A stretch of DNA of 64,000 bases. It comes from Bifidobacterium subtile. Lineage in GTDB: Bacteria > Actinomycetota > Actinomycetes > Actinomycetales > Bifidobacteriaceae. A program made the translations under genes and the position numbers. Location of the stretch: assembly GCF_000741775.1 (NCBI RefSeq), contig NZ_JGZR01000016.1:186193-250192 (forward strand). Reading direction: 5' to 3'. Below, piece by piece: positions 9,075-19,000 of this stretch. The notes below the pieces were generated by a model. That model ran no database searches, was not told the DNA's origin, and worked only from the letters and a program-made list of their open reading frames with translations. How positions within the stretch are numbered: position 1 is the first letter of the stretch; every line of letters starts with the position of its first letter.

Positions 9075-9337
9075 TGCGCTGCCGCGTCAATACGCGCTCA
9101 TGCCACGTCCACGAGCGCGGCGCCCAGCATCAGCGAGCGCAGCATACTTGACTGATATGGCTGAATATGAACGGCATTGCCTCTGTTGCGCTTGGATTCC
9201 TTACGAAGCCGTCCAGGCGCAGCAGTCAGCATGGCATGCGACGATGGCCCATTTGAGCCGGAAAAACCTAACGCATGAAGGCCTCTTCGAATAGCACCGC
9301 AGCTGGAATGCCATCACGCCCGGGCTGTGCATGAGCG

Positions 9338-9793
9338 TCAAGCTGCGTTCTTGTTGCGCTTCAGCTCGCTGATGGCGCTTTCGAAATCGTCAAGCCCTTC
9401 GAAATTCTGATAAACGCTGGCGAAGCGCAGATACGCCACTTCGTCCAAGTCGCGCAGCGGCCCCAGTATCGCCCTGCCCACCTCATCGGATTTGACTTGG
9501 GCGAGTCCGCGCGAGCGCAGATCCTCTTCGACCTTCTGGCCCAGCAGCTTGAGATCATCCTCGTTGATGGGCCTGCCTTGGCAGGCTTTGCGCACGCCGG
9601 AGACGACCTTCTCCCGGTCGAAAGGCTCGATATTGCCCGAGCGCTTCATCACTAGCAGCATCGAGGTCTCCACGGTGGTGAAGCGCTTGCCGCATTTGGG
9701 GCACTCTCTGCGGCGTCGTATGGAGTGGCCGTCCTCGTTGAGTCGAGTGTCGACGACCTTGGTATCGGGATTCTGGCAAAACGGGCAGTGCAT
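9338..9793 (-). CDS. nrdR: NrdR, ribonucleotide reductase regulator
   Basis: Zinc-finger/ATP-cone repressor of ribonucleotide reductase genes. The N-terminus [17 protein letters not shown] together with [17 protein letters not shown] gives the four-cysteine zinc ribbon (residues 3, 6 and a downstream CPKC pair); the ATP-cone follows at about residues 47-137. The length of 151 residues is normal for the family. The start is the ATG at 9791-9793; the open frame continues upstream, but without the family signature. It lies downstream of, and on the same strand as, the LysM gene that diverges from lexA, the same order found in Corynebacterium (lexA / divS-nrdR) and Mycobacterium. Confidence 0.96.
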   Translation of the reverse strand: MHCPFCQNPDTKVVDTRLNEDGHSIRRRRECPKCGKRFTTVETSMLLVMKRSGNIEPFDREKVVSGVRKACQGRPINEDDLKLLGQKVEEDLRSRGLAQVKSDEVGRAILGPLRDLDEVAYLRFASVYQNFEGLDDFESAISELKRNKNAA

Positions 9794-9984
9794 GCCCACA
9801 AGAATAGCCGAATAATGCGAATAATGGGAAGGCCCGGTGGTTTCCGAGGCCTGCGTACGGACAGGGGACGTCCCGTAATCGTCACATCCGACACGCTCGA
9901 GTTCAACCATTCGTTTCGCAAGGGTCTGTCGTCGCGCCGCACATATGACCAAGCGCTGCATGGCTTATCGCTGCCGATAATGCG

Positions 9985-10371
9985 TCACTGCACGGGAACG
10001 AGCAGACTCTGTCCCGGAGTGAGCGACGCGGAGTCCAGATTATTCAGTTGCTTGAGCTCCTGTACGGTCTGTGCGACATTGCCTCCTTGCGGGGTGACGC
10101 GATTGGCATACGACCACAACGTGTCGCCGGGGCGAACCGTGTAGTTCACGACTTCCACCGGCCCCGTCGAGGACTGCGCCTGCTCGGTCGGCATGATCGT
10201 GCTCCAGCCCACCCATGACGCCGCGACTATGAGCAACGCCGCAGCGATCCGCGAGAATATCGGCTTCTTCGCATGCGTCGCCGTCATAACGGCACCGGAC
10301 GTCTTGCGGGGAGTCTTTCGCGCTTCACTATGAATCCGGACCGCTTGTCCATATGATGTCGCAGCAGTCAT
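9985..10371 (-). CDS. LysM-domain membrane protein, candidate SOS division inhibitor (DivS/YneA-like)
   Basis: A 128-residue protein with a basic cytoplasmic N-terminus, one transmembrane helix (AAALLIVAASWVGWSTI, about residues 44-60) and one C-terminal LysM peptidoglycan-binding domain (YTVRPGDTLWSYANRV to LTPGQSLLVPVQ). It diverges from lexA across three LexA boxes and is followed by nrdR. The same arrangement holds for divS in Corynebacterium glutamicum and Rv2719c in M. tuberculosis, while B. subtilis yneA is also divergent from lexA; these are SOS-induced cell-division suppressors or wall enzymes. The division-inhibitor role here is inferred from context. The ATG at 10369-10371 is used; AAGGAG lies 10 bases upstream, while the earlier GTG is too close to it. 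Confidence 0.8.
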   Translation of the reverse strand: MTAATSYGQAVRIHSEARKTPRKTSGAVMTATHAKKPIFSRIAAALLIVAASWVGWSTIMPTEQAQSSTGPVEVVNYTVRPGDTLWSYANRVTPQGGNVAQTVQELKQLNNLDSASLTPGQSLLVPVQ

Positions 10372-10484
10372 CTCCACCACTCTCCTTCATCGCTATTCAT
10401 CGCTATCGCTGATGCCTAATTCCTGCTCATGCCTGTTTTTGTCGACTTCCGTATCTTCGAGGACTTCCCAGCTCGAATATTGTA

Positions 10485-10516
10485 TCGAACATCCGTTCTA
10501 TCGAACGTACGTTTGA
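10485..10516. promoter_or_regulatory. Two adjoining LexA (SOS) boxes
   Basis: TCGAACATCCGTTCTA (10485-10500) and TCGAACGTACGTTTGA (10501-10516) abut with no gap. Both match the Gram-positive/actinobacterial SOS consensus, CGAAC N4 GTTCG with flanking T and A; each has one weakened half-site. They lie on the side of the spacer nearer the LysM gene and probably control it. Confidence 0.9.
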
Positions 10517-10552
10517 TTTTCGCACACATGTTCGATTAATGCAACCCTTTTT

Positions 10553-10593
10553 TCGAACATCTGTTTGATTTCACACGATATACACGTTATGCT
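10553..10593 (+). promoter_or_regulatory. LexA box overlapping the lexA promoter
   Basis: The LexA box TCGAACATCTGTTTGA (10553-10568) overlaps a plausible -35 TTGATT (10565-10570), followed after 17 bases by the -10 TATGCT (10588-10593). AAGGAG at 10610-10615 precedes the lexA ATG. LexA bound here would block its own promoter, the standard autorepression design. Confidence 0.8.
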
Positions 10594-10620
10594 TGATGCA
10601 ACGACCCATAAGGAGCGGAT

Positions 10621-11334
10621 ATGAGCACGATTCCCTTTGCCCCCAGGCACGCGCAGAACGCCGACGCCTCAGCCACGCTGACCGACCGCCAGCGCAAGGT
10701 TCTCGACGCCATACGGGTCCATGTCTTGCAGCGCGGATTCGCCCCGTCATTCCGGGAGATTGGACAATCCGCCGGCCTTAAAAGCCCTTCCTCCGTCAAA
10801 CATCAGCTGCAGGTGCTTGAGGAGAAAGGCTTCATTCGCATGAACGCCAACAAAGGCCGTGCGATCGAGCTAGTGGAGGACGCACACGAAGAGCAGGGCG
10901 GCACAGCGACGATTCTGCCGTTCACTGGACCGAAACCCGAAGAGAGCGAATCGGTCATCGAATCCCGAGACGTGCCGCTGGTCGGACGCATCGCCGCGGG
11001 GTCGCCGATCACCGCCGAGCAGCATATCGATGATGTGATGCGGTTGCCCGAGCGGCTCACCGGCACCGGCAACCTGTTCATGCTTGAGGTTCACGGCGAT
11101 TCGATGATCGATGCCGCGATCTGCGACGGCGACTTCGTTGTGGTTCGCGAGCAGCGCACTGCGGTGAACGGCGATATCGTCGCAGCGCTGCTTGACGACG
11201 AGGCCACCGTCAAAACCTACCGCAACGACCACGGCCACCTGTGGCTCATCCCGCACAATCCCGCGTACTCCCCCATCGACGGCACGCACGCCACCATCAT
11301 GGGCAAGGTCGTCACCGTACTGCGCAAGCTCTGA
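10621..11334 (+). CDS. lexA: LexA, SOS repressor / self-cleaving S24 peptidase
   Basis: Represses DNA-damage genes until RecA filaments stimulate its self-cleavage. The winged-helix N-terminal domain covers about residues 20-85 (LTDRQRKVLDAIRVHV, FREIGQSAGLKSPSSVKHQL). The scissile Ala126-Gly127 lies in GRIAAGSPITAEQ, the catalytic serine is Ser161 in HGDSMIDAAI, and the catalytic lysine is Lys198 in ATVKTYRN. The length of 237 residues is normal for actinobacteria. AAGGAG stands 5 bases before the ATG. It is controlled by the LexA boxes in the shared spacer with the divergent LysM-nrdR pair. Confidence 0.97.
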   Translation: MSTIPFAPRHAQNADASATLTDRQRKVLDAIRVHVLQRGFAPSFREIGQSAGLKSPSSVKHQLQVLEEKGFIRMNANKGRAIELVEDAHEEQGGTATILPFTGPKPEESESVIESRDVPLVGRIAAGSPITAEQHIDDVMRLPERLTGTGNLFMLEVHGDSMIDAAICDGDFVVVREQRTAVNGDIVAALLDDEATVKTYRNDHGHLWLIPHNPAYSPIDGTHATIMGKVVTVLRKL

Positions 11335-11335
11335 T

Positions 11336-11378
11336 GAGACCGCGACCGCCGTGTCGCTCACTCATGCAGGGCGGTCTC
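11336..11378. terminator. Hairpin between convergent lexA and the efflux gene
   Basis: GAGACCGC (11336-11343) is matched by GCGGTCTC (11371-11378). It starts just after the lexA stop and overlaps the 3' end of the convergent efflux gene. There is no strong T-run, so termination is only likely. Confidence 0.45.
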
Positions 11379-12308
11379 CTCTTGAGACGCATAGCCTTCC
11401 GGCTCCAACTGAAAAGTAGTATGCGGTATCGAAACCTCGAAATGCGCGATCAGGCAATGGCGCAGCTGATCAAGCACCGCGGCGGACTGCTCCATGGTCA
11501 GGCTCCGCTCGACGACCACATGCGCGGTGAGGATGGGCATGCCGGTGGCGACGGTGCTCGCATGCACATCGTGGACCGCGACCACATGCGGCACATGTTC
11601 CATATGCTGGCGGACCAACTCCAGATCCAAGCCTTGCGGCGTCTCTTCAAGCAATACGACAGCTGCCTTATGCAGCAGCCCGGCCGCACGGGGAATCATC
11701 AGCACGGCGACGACCGCTCCCGCCGCGGCGTCGAACCATTGCCAGCCGACGGTCATCATGACGATCGCGGAGATTACGACGACTATTGAGCCGAGCGCAT
11801 CGTTCATTACTTCGAGGAACGCCGCCCGCATGTTCATATTGTCGCGCGATTGCGAAACCAGTATGACAATCGAGCCTATATTGGCTGCCAAGCCGAGCAG
11901 GCCGAAGCCAAGCAGCAGCCCGGTGTCATGCACTTGCGTCTGCGCCGAGCCGAACAGGCGCACGCCGGCCTCTAGCAGCGCGTAGAATCCTACGCCGAGC
12001 AGCGCGAGCGCCCCAACGGCAGCCGTAAGCACTTCGAGCCGAGCCCACCCCCAGGTCCGGCGGGCATTGGGCTTGCGCCGCATCAGCGCGGCAGTGACAC
12101 TAGAAGCGGCCAGCACAGAAATATCGGTCAGCATATGGCCGGCATCCACGAGCAAGACAAGCGAAGAAGTAACGATGGCACCTACGACTTCGGCGACGAA
12201 TACCGTCCCTGTCAGGGCCAAAGTCATCATCAGACGACGCTGATGGGAACGTCCCGCATCAATCGCATCGCTGGAATCCGCGGAACCATGAGAGTCGTCA
12301 GGACTCAT
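11358..12308 (-). CDS. CDF-family divalent cation efflux protein (CzcD/ZitB-like)
   Basis: An inner-membrane metal/proton antiporter of the cation diffusion facilitator family, likely for zinc or a similar divalent ion. Six hydrophobic helices span about residues 30-210, followed by a cytoplasmic domain. The first metal site HxxxD is visible in LLVDAGHMLTDISVLA; the paired site in helix 5 reads AAFLEVMNDALGS, with Glu in the position often held by His or Asp, which may shift metal preference. The soluble domain (QHMEHVPHVVAVHDVHAS) is typical of the family. The start is uncertain: the ATG at 12306-12308 is used, but a GTG 18 bases further up is possible and neither has a clear ribosome site. 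It stands after the ldh terminator and is convergent with lexA. Confidence 0.88.
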   Translation of the reverse strand: MSPDDSHGSADSSDAIDAGRSHQRRLMMTLALTGTVFVAEVVGAIVTSSLVLLVDAGHMLTDISVLAASSVTAALMRRKPNARRTWGWARLEVLTAAVGALALLGVGFYALLEAGVRLFGSAQTQVHDTGLLLGFGLLGLAANIGSIVILVSQSRDNMNMRAAFLEVMNDALGSIVVVISAIVMMTVGWQWFDAAAGAVVAVLMIPRAAGLLHKAAVVLLEETPQGLDLELVRQHMEHVPHVVAVHDVHASTVATGMPILTAHVVVERSLTMEQSAAVLDQLRHCLIAHFEVSIPHTTFQLEPEGYASQEETALHE

Positions 12309-12359
12309 AGCAATCACCGAAATCACGAACCGTAGAAGTCATAGAAATATAATCATGCC

Positions 12360-12392
12360 CCATGGCGGTCTTTGTCGCAAGGACCGCCATGG
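12360..12392 (-). terminator. ldh terminator hairpin
   Basis: CCATGGCGGTC (12360-12370) pairs with GACCGCCATGG (12382-12392), an 11-bp stem that can extend into the loop through TT/AA. It sits 34 bases beyond the ldh stop codon and upstream of the efflux gene; AT-rich sequence follows on the minus strand. Confidence 0.75.
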
Positions 12393-12425
12393 CGTAACGC
12401 ATGATGCGAACAGAATCGGAGGGAA

Positions 12426-13699
<1,274 letters not shown>

Positions 13700-15211
13700 C
13701 TAGTCGATGGACGCCTCGACGATCTGCGAAGCCAGACGGCTGTCGACCCGCGCCTCAATGCGAACTCCATCATTGCGGTATTCCGCAGCATCAAGCCTGC
13801 CGTATTCGCGCACCCGTGACAGCAGCGAACCCTGCGCATACGGCAGTACCGCTTCGACACGCACATCGGGCACCGGAAGCAGCGCCTCAATCTCTTCGCG
13901 CAGCGCATCGACGCCTTCGCCGCTGAGCGATGACACGATATGAGCCTGTGGGTAGAGCGACGAAAGCCGCCGCCTCGTCGCCTCATCGATATGATCGGCC
14001 TTGTTGAACACTATGATGCGCGGAATGTCTTGCGCACCGGCGATATCGGCCAGCACCTCGTTCACCGCGTCGATCTGCGCCAGCGGATCGCCATACGAGG
14101 CGTCGACCACATGGACGATGAGATCGGACTGGGCAACCTCCTCCAGCGTCGATTTGAAGGCCTCGACCAGCTGGGTCGGCAGCCGTCGCACGAATCCGAC
14201 GGTGTCGACGTAGGCGTACACGCGCCCGTCCTTGGTTCGCGCCGAGCGCACGGCGGTATCGAGCGTGGCGAACAGCGCGTTCTCCACCAGTTCGCTCGAA
14301 CCGGTCAGCCGGTTGGTCAGCGAGGACTTGCCTGCATTCGTATAGCCGACTACGGCGACCGTAGGCAGCCCGTAACGCCGCCGCGAGCCGCGTTTGACCT
14401 CGCGAGCCGGGGCCATCCGCGCGATCTGACGACGCAACCGCGCGATTCTGGTGCGGATCACCCGTCGATCCAGCTCGATCTGCGTCTCGCCCGGACCTCG
14501 CGAGCCGATGCCACCGTCGGCTCCTGCCGCTTGGCCGCCCGCCTGCCGGGACAAGGCTGCACCCCAGCCACGAAGCCTGGGCAGCATATACTGCAGCTGC
14601 GCCAGCTCCACCTGCGCCTTGCCCTCGCGGCTGGTGGCATGCTGCGCGAAGATGTCGAGAATCACGGCCGTCCTATCGACCACCTTGACCTTGGCCACGT
14701 CTTCGAGCGCACGACGCTGGCTTGGCGCCAGATCGTCGTCGACGATAATCGTGTCGGCCTCATGCTGAGCCACAATGCCAGCGAGCTCCTTGGCCTTGCC
14801 CGAGCCGATGTAGGTCGCCGGATCGGGCTTGAGCCGATGCTGCAGCATGCCTTCGCACACTTCGGCTCCGGCCGTCTCGGCCAGTGCCGCAAGCTCTCTG
14901 AGCGATTCCTCGGCCTGGGATTGGGTGCCGGTGGCACTCGACCAGACGCCGACGAGCACGACGCGCTCAAGCCGGACCTTGCGATATTCGACTTCGGTGA
15001 TGTCTTCGAGTTCGCCGAGTCCTGTCACATGCTTCAGCGCGTTGCGCGATTCGCGCTCAGCCCACTCCTCGCCGCCCTGGTCGGCGTCTGGAATATCATA
15101 GGACCTGTCAAGCAGGACCTCGGAGCGGTCGGCCAGCACTCCAGTGGCCTTGCTCACGTCGTTGTTGCTGTCGCTTTCGAATTGTTGAGTGAACTGTTGG
15201 GTCAATGACAC
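13700..15211 (-). CDS. hflX: HflX, ribosome-associated GTPase
   Basis: GTPase of the OBG-HflX group that binds the 50S subunit and rescues stalled or heat-damaged ribosomes. The N-terminal HflX domain includes AGAEVCEGMLQHRLKPDPAT and YIGSGKAKELAGIV. The glycine-rich linker GADGGIGSRGPGETQIELDR precedes the G domain, with G1 VVGYTNAGKSSL, G3 VDTVGFVRRLPTQLVEAFK, and G4 VFNKADHID. At 503 residues it is longer than E. coli HflX (426), mostly through an acidic N-terminal extension. The start is uncertain: the GTG at 15209-15211 is the longest option, and the ribosome site there is poor. It diverges from the methyltransferase/hrpA pair. Confidence 0.93.
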   Translation of the reverse strand: MSLTQQFTQQFESDSNNDVSKATGVLADRSEVLLDRSYDIPDADQGGEEWAERESRNALKHVTGLGELEDITEVEYRKVRLERVVLVGVWSSATGTQSQAEESLRELAALAETAGAEVCEGMLQHRLKPDPATYIGSGKAKELAGIVAQHEADTIIVDDDLAPSQRRALEDVAKVKVVDRTAVILDIFAQHATSREGKAQVELAQLQYMLPRLRGWGAALSRQAGGQAAGADGGIGSRGPGETQIELDRRVIRTRIARLRRQIARMAPAREVKRGSRRRYGLPTVAVVGYTNAGKSSLTNRLTGSSELVENALFATLDTAVRSARTKDGRVYAYVDTVGFVRRLPTQLVEAFKSTLEEVAQSDLIVHVVDASYGDPLAQIDAVNEVLADIAGAQDIPRIIVFNKADHIDEATRRRLSSLYPQAHIVSSLSGEGVDALREEIEALLPVPDVRVEAVLPYAQGSLLSRVREYGRLDAAEYRNDGVRIEARVDSRLASQIVEASID

Positions 15212-15426
15212 CTCTCACGTTGGAACTATGGTTTTCCATTATCATCATTCTGGAAGACAACGCTACGGCAGGCAACATGACTGAGCCGTGGGCGAAGCGG
15301 ATGCGGTTACGATGCCATAAGACAGTCGGGCCGAACCGTGGCCACGGCCACGGCGGGCGACGCGAAACAGCGGCGGGCGGCGGCATGGCATTCCGTAACG
15401 ACAAGCAGAGAGACGGGCAGGAGAGC

Positions 15427-16074
15427 ATGAGCGACAAGGATTCGCAAGGCAGGGATTCGCAGCGACCCCAGGAGCAGTATTTCTCGGCTTCGCCGACCTC
15501 TCCCGACGTTCGGCGCACAATCCATGTCCAACTCGCCGGGCGCGAGGTAGCGGCGGAAGTCTCGCATGGCGTGTTCTCCGGCAATCGCCTCGATCTGGGC
15601 ACCTCGGTGCTGCTGCGCCGCGTGCCCGAACCTCCGGAACGCGGCAATCTGCTCGATCTGGGGTGCGGCTGGGGGCCGATTGCACTGACGCTGGGCCTGC
15701 TTGCTCCCGCAGCGACCATCTGGGCCGTGGACGTCAACCGGCGTGCGCTGGACCTGACGCGAGACAATGCGCACAGCCAGAATCTGGGCAATATCCGCGT
15801 CGCCGAGCCTGACGATGTCCCTGCCGACGTACGTTTCGACGCGATCTGGTCCAATCCCCCGATTCGCGTCGGCAAGGAGGCGCTGCACGGCATGCTCATG
15901 CGTTGGCTGCCGAGACTGTCGGATCATGGCGTCGCATATCTGGTGGTGCAGCGCAACCTCGGCGCCGACTCGCTGATTCCATGGCTCTCGGCGACGCTGG
16001 GCGAAGGCTACGCGGTGTCGAAATACGCCAGCGCGAAGGGCTATCGCGTGATCGAGGTGCTGCGCCAGGCATGA
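15427..16074 (+). CDS. RsmC-like class I SAM methyltransferase
   Basis: Probable methyltransferase of the RsmC/RsmJ type, which modify guanosines of 16S rRNA. The SAM-binding motif I LLDLGCGWGPIALTLGLLAP lies at about residues 76-95, followed by the acidic VDVNRRALDL, and the substrate motif SNPPIRVGKE, where NPP is typical of enzymes modifying exocyclic amines of bases. The 215-residue length fits the single-domain actinobacterial forms annotated this way. I use the ATG at 15427, with AGGAG three bases before it; an ATG at 15385 is an alternative. The stop overlaps the hrpA start (ATGA), so the pair is translationally coupled. The exact rRNA target cannot be told from sequence. Confidence 0.85.
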   Translation: MSDKDSQGRDSQRPQEQYFSASPTSPDVRRTIHVQLAGREVAAEVSHGVFSGNRLDLGTSVLLRRVPEPPERGNLLDLGCGWGPIALTLGLLAPAATIWAVDVNRRALDLTRDNAHSQNLGNIRVAEPDDVPADVRFDAIWSNPPIRVGKEALHGMLMRWLPRLSDHGVAYLVVQRNLGADSLIPWLSATLGEGYAVSKYASAKGYRVIEVLRQA

Positions 16075-19000
16075 AATACGAGTATCCCCAAGAGCTGCCG
16101 GTCAGCGCGGCGCATGATGACATCGCCGCAGCCGTCGCCTCCTCGCAGGTCGTGATCGTCTCCGGCCAGACCGGTTCGGGCAAAACCACGCAGATCCCGA
16201 AGATTCTGCTGGAAATGGGTCGGGGCACGCATGGCCATCAGATCGTGCACACACAGCCGCGCCGCATCGCCGCACGCACGGTCGCCGAGCGCATCGCCTC
16301 GGAAATGGGCGTGTGCTTGGGTGATGAAATCGGCTATCAGGTGCGCTTCACCGACGCCAGCTCGCCCAAAACCCGTCTGCGCGTAGTCACCGACGGCATT
16401 CTGCTCGCGCAGATCCAGCGCGATCCGCGCCTGAGCCAGTACGATACGATCATCATCGACGAAGCCCACGAGCGCAGTCTGAACATTGATTTTCTGCTCG
16501 GCTACCTGACCTCCTTGCTGCCGCAGCGCCGCGATCTGAAACTCGTCATCACTTCCGCGACCATCGATTCGGTCAAATTCCAGCATCATTTCGAGCAGGC
16601 GCTGCACCGGCCCGTTCCAGTCATCGAAGTGTCGGGACGCACCTACCCCGTGCAGATCGTCTACGAGCCGCTGGGCTCCGAGCCCGCGCTAATGCGCTAT
16701 GTCCCCGGATTCGAAAGCGGCACGGCACAGAACACGGACGGTGACGCGCCTCGCTCCGGCCATGCCGCAGACGCGGATATGGCCACGGCCGTGGCACGGG
16801 CCTGCGCCGAGCTGGTCATCCGCGCCAGCCACGAGCGCGGGCCCCGCGACATTCTGGTCTTCGCCTCCGGCGAGCACGATATCCGCGAGTTCGAAACCGC
16901 ATTGCGCCGCCATTTCGGCCCTCGTGCCGACGACATGCGCCGGGGCGACGCCATCGAGATCATGCCGCTGTTTGCGCGGCTGTCGTCCAAGGAGCAGCAC
17001 AAGGTCTTCGAATCGCATGTGCATCAGCGCATCGTTATCGCCACGAATGTGGCCGAGACTTCGCTCACCGTGCCCGGCATCCGCTACGTCGTCGACCCAG
17101 GAACCGCCAGAATCTCGCGCTATTCCAAATCCGCGAAGGTGCAGCGGCTGCCCATCGAGCCGATTTCGCAGGCCAGCGCCGACCAGCGTTCGGGCCGCTG
17201 CGGGCGCGTGGCGGACGGCATCGCGATACGACTGTACGACAGCGACGATTACGAGACCCGCCCGCGCTTCACCGAGCCGGAGATTCTGCGCACCTCGCTC
17301 GGGGCCGTCGTGCTGCATATGCTTTCGGTCGGCGTGGCGAAGAACGCCCATGACGTGACGCATTTCGGCTTCATCGACCCGCCGGATGTCAAGGCGGTTT
17401 CCGACGGCTTCAACGAGCTTACCGAGCTTCAGGCGGTCGCCCGCAAGCATGGCGAGATGGCGCTGACGCGCACGGGCCGCCAGCTTGCCCGCATCCCCAT
17501 CGATATCCGGCTGGGGCGTATGGTCGTCGAGGCCGCGCACACCACCACGCCGAACACGCTGGCTGCCGTGCTGGTCGTCGTGGCGTTCCTGAGCCTGCAG
17601 GACCCGCGCGAACGCCCCGATGAGGCGCGTGAGGAGGCCGACCGCATCCACAACCGCTACGCCGACGCATCTAGCGATTTCCTGACCGCCTTAAATCTCT
17701 GGGACCGGGTGTTCCAGGCGGACGGCAGCCCCAGCAATGGCGTGCTGCGGCGCTTGTGCAAAACCGAGTACCTGAGCTTCCTGCGCCTCAGGCAGTGGCG
17801 CGACCTTGTTGCTCAGCTGGGCGATATGTGCCGCGAACTGAAATTCAAGGTGGGCGAGCCGCAGCCTGCGTCGCGGCCGAACTTGGACATTCGCCAACTG
17901 CCGCTCAATCAGCAGGCCGCGCACAGTCTTTGTTGCAGCTGGGATGCGCAGGGCATTCACACCGCCATGCTCGCCGGGCTGCTCTCGATGATGGGCATGC
18001 AGGTGGTGCGCGAGCCCAAGGCCTCGGATTTTGCTGGCTTGAAGGGCGCGGCGAAGGCGCGGGCGATGAAGCGCGCCGCCAAGCAATCGCATAACGACTA
18101 TCAGGGTGCCCGCGGCACGCGCTTCGCGCTGTTCCCCGCCTCGGCCGTCGCCAAAACGACGCCGCCGTGGGTCATGAGCACCGAACTGGTCGAAACCTCG
18201 CGGCTGTGGGCCCGGTATTCCGCCGCCATCGACCCCGCGTGGGCCGAGCCGCTGGCCGGAAGCCTGACGCGGACCACGTATGCTGAGCCGCACTGGTCGG
18301 CCTCGTGCGGCTCCGCGGTCGCCAAGGCCAAGGTGCTGCTCTACGGACTGCCCATCGTGCAGGACCGCACCGTGCAATGGGGTCGCATCAATCCGCTTGA
18401 GGCGCGCGACTTCCTGATTCGCCAAGGGCTGGTCGAAGGCGATATCCAGCAGCGCTTCTCCTATGACAACTTCGTGACGCGCAATCTCGATGTGCTGCAC
18501 GACGCCGCCGAGGACACGAGCCGCACGCGCCAGGCGGCGGCCAGCGTGAGCGATGAGGATCTCTACGACTTCTACAACACGGTGCTTCCACAGGATGTCA
18601 CCTCGCTTGCCGAGCTGGCGAAATGGTGGAAACGCGAGCATGGCGAGCATCCGCAGCTACTCGATTTCGACCCGGAGGCCGTCGAACGGCTGCAACACGA
18701 AGACAGCGTAAGCCTGAGCGACTATCCCGACCGCTGGCATGCGCTGGGCACGGACGGCGCGGCGCTGGACTTGAAGCTGAGCTATGTCTACGACCCGCAT
18801 GACCCGGCTGACGGGGTGAGCGTGCATATCCCGATCACGGCGCTGTCTCGGCTGCGCCCCGAGCAGTTCACGTGGAATGTGCCCGGGCTGCTGGATGAGC
18901 TGATCGTGGCGATGATCAAATCGCTGCCCAAGGCCCTGCGCGTGCAGTTCGTGCCGGCTCCCGACACCGCGCGGGCAATTCGCGCGTACATCGCCGAGCA

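Noticed and set aside
9157-9294. 45-codon frame with CLCC between serA and nrdR
   Set aside because: No ribosome site and no similarity recognised; could be real but cannot be supported.
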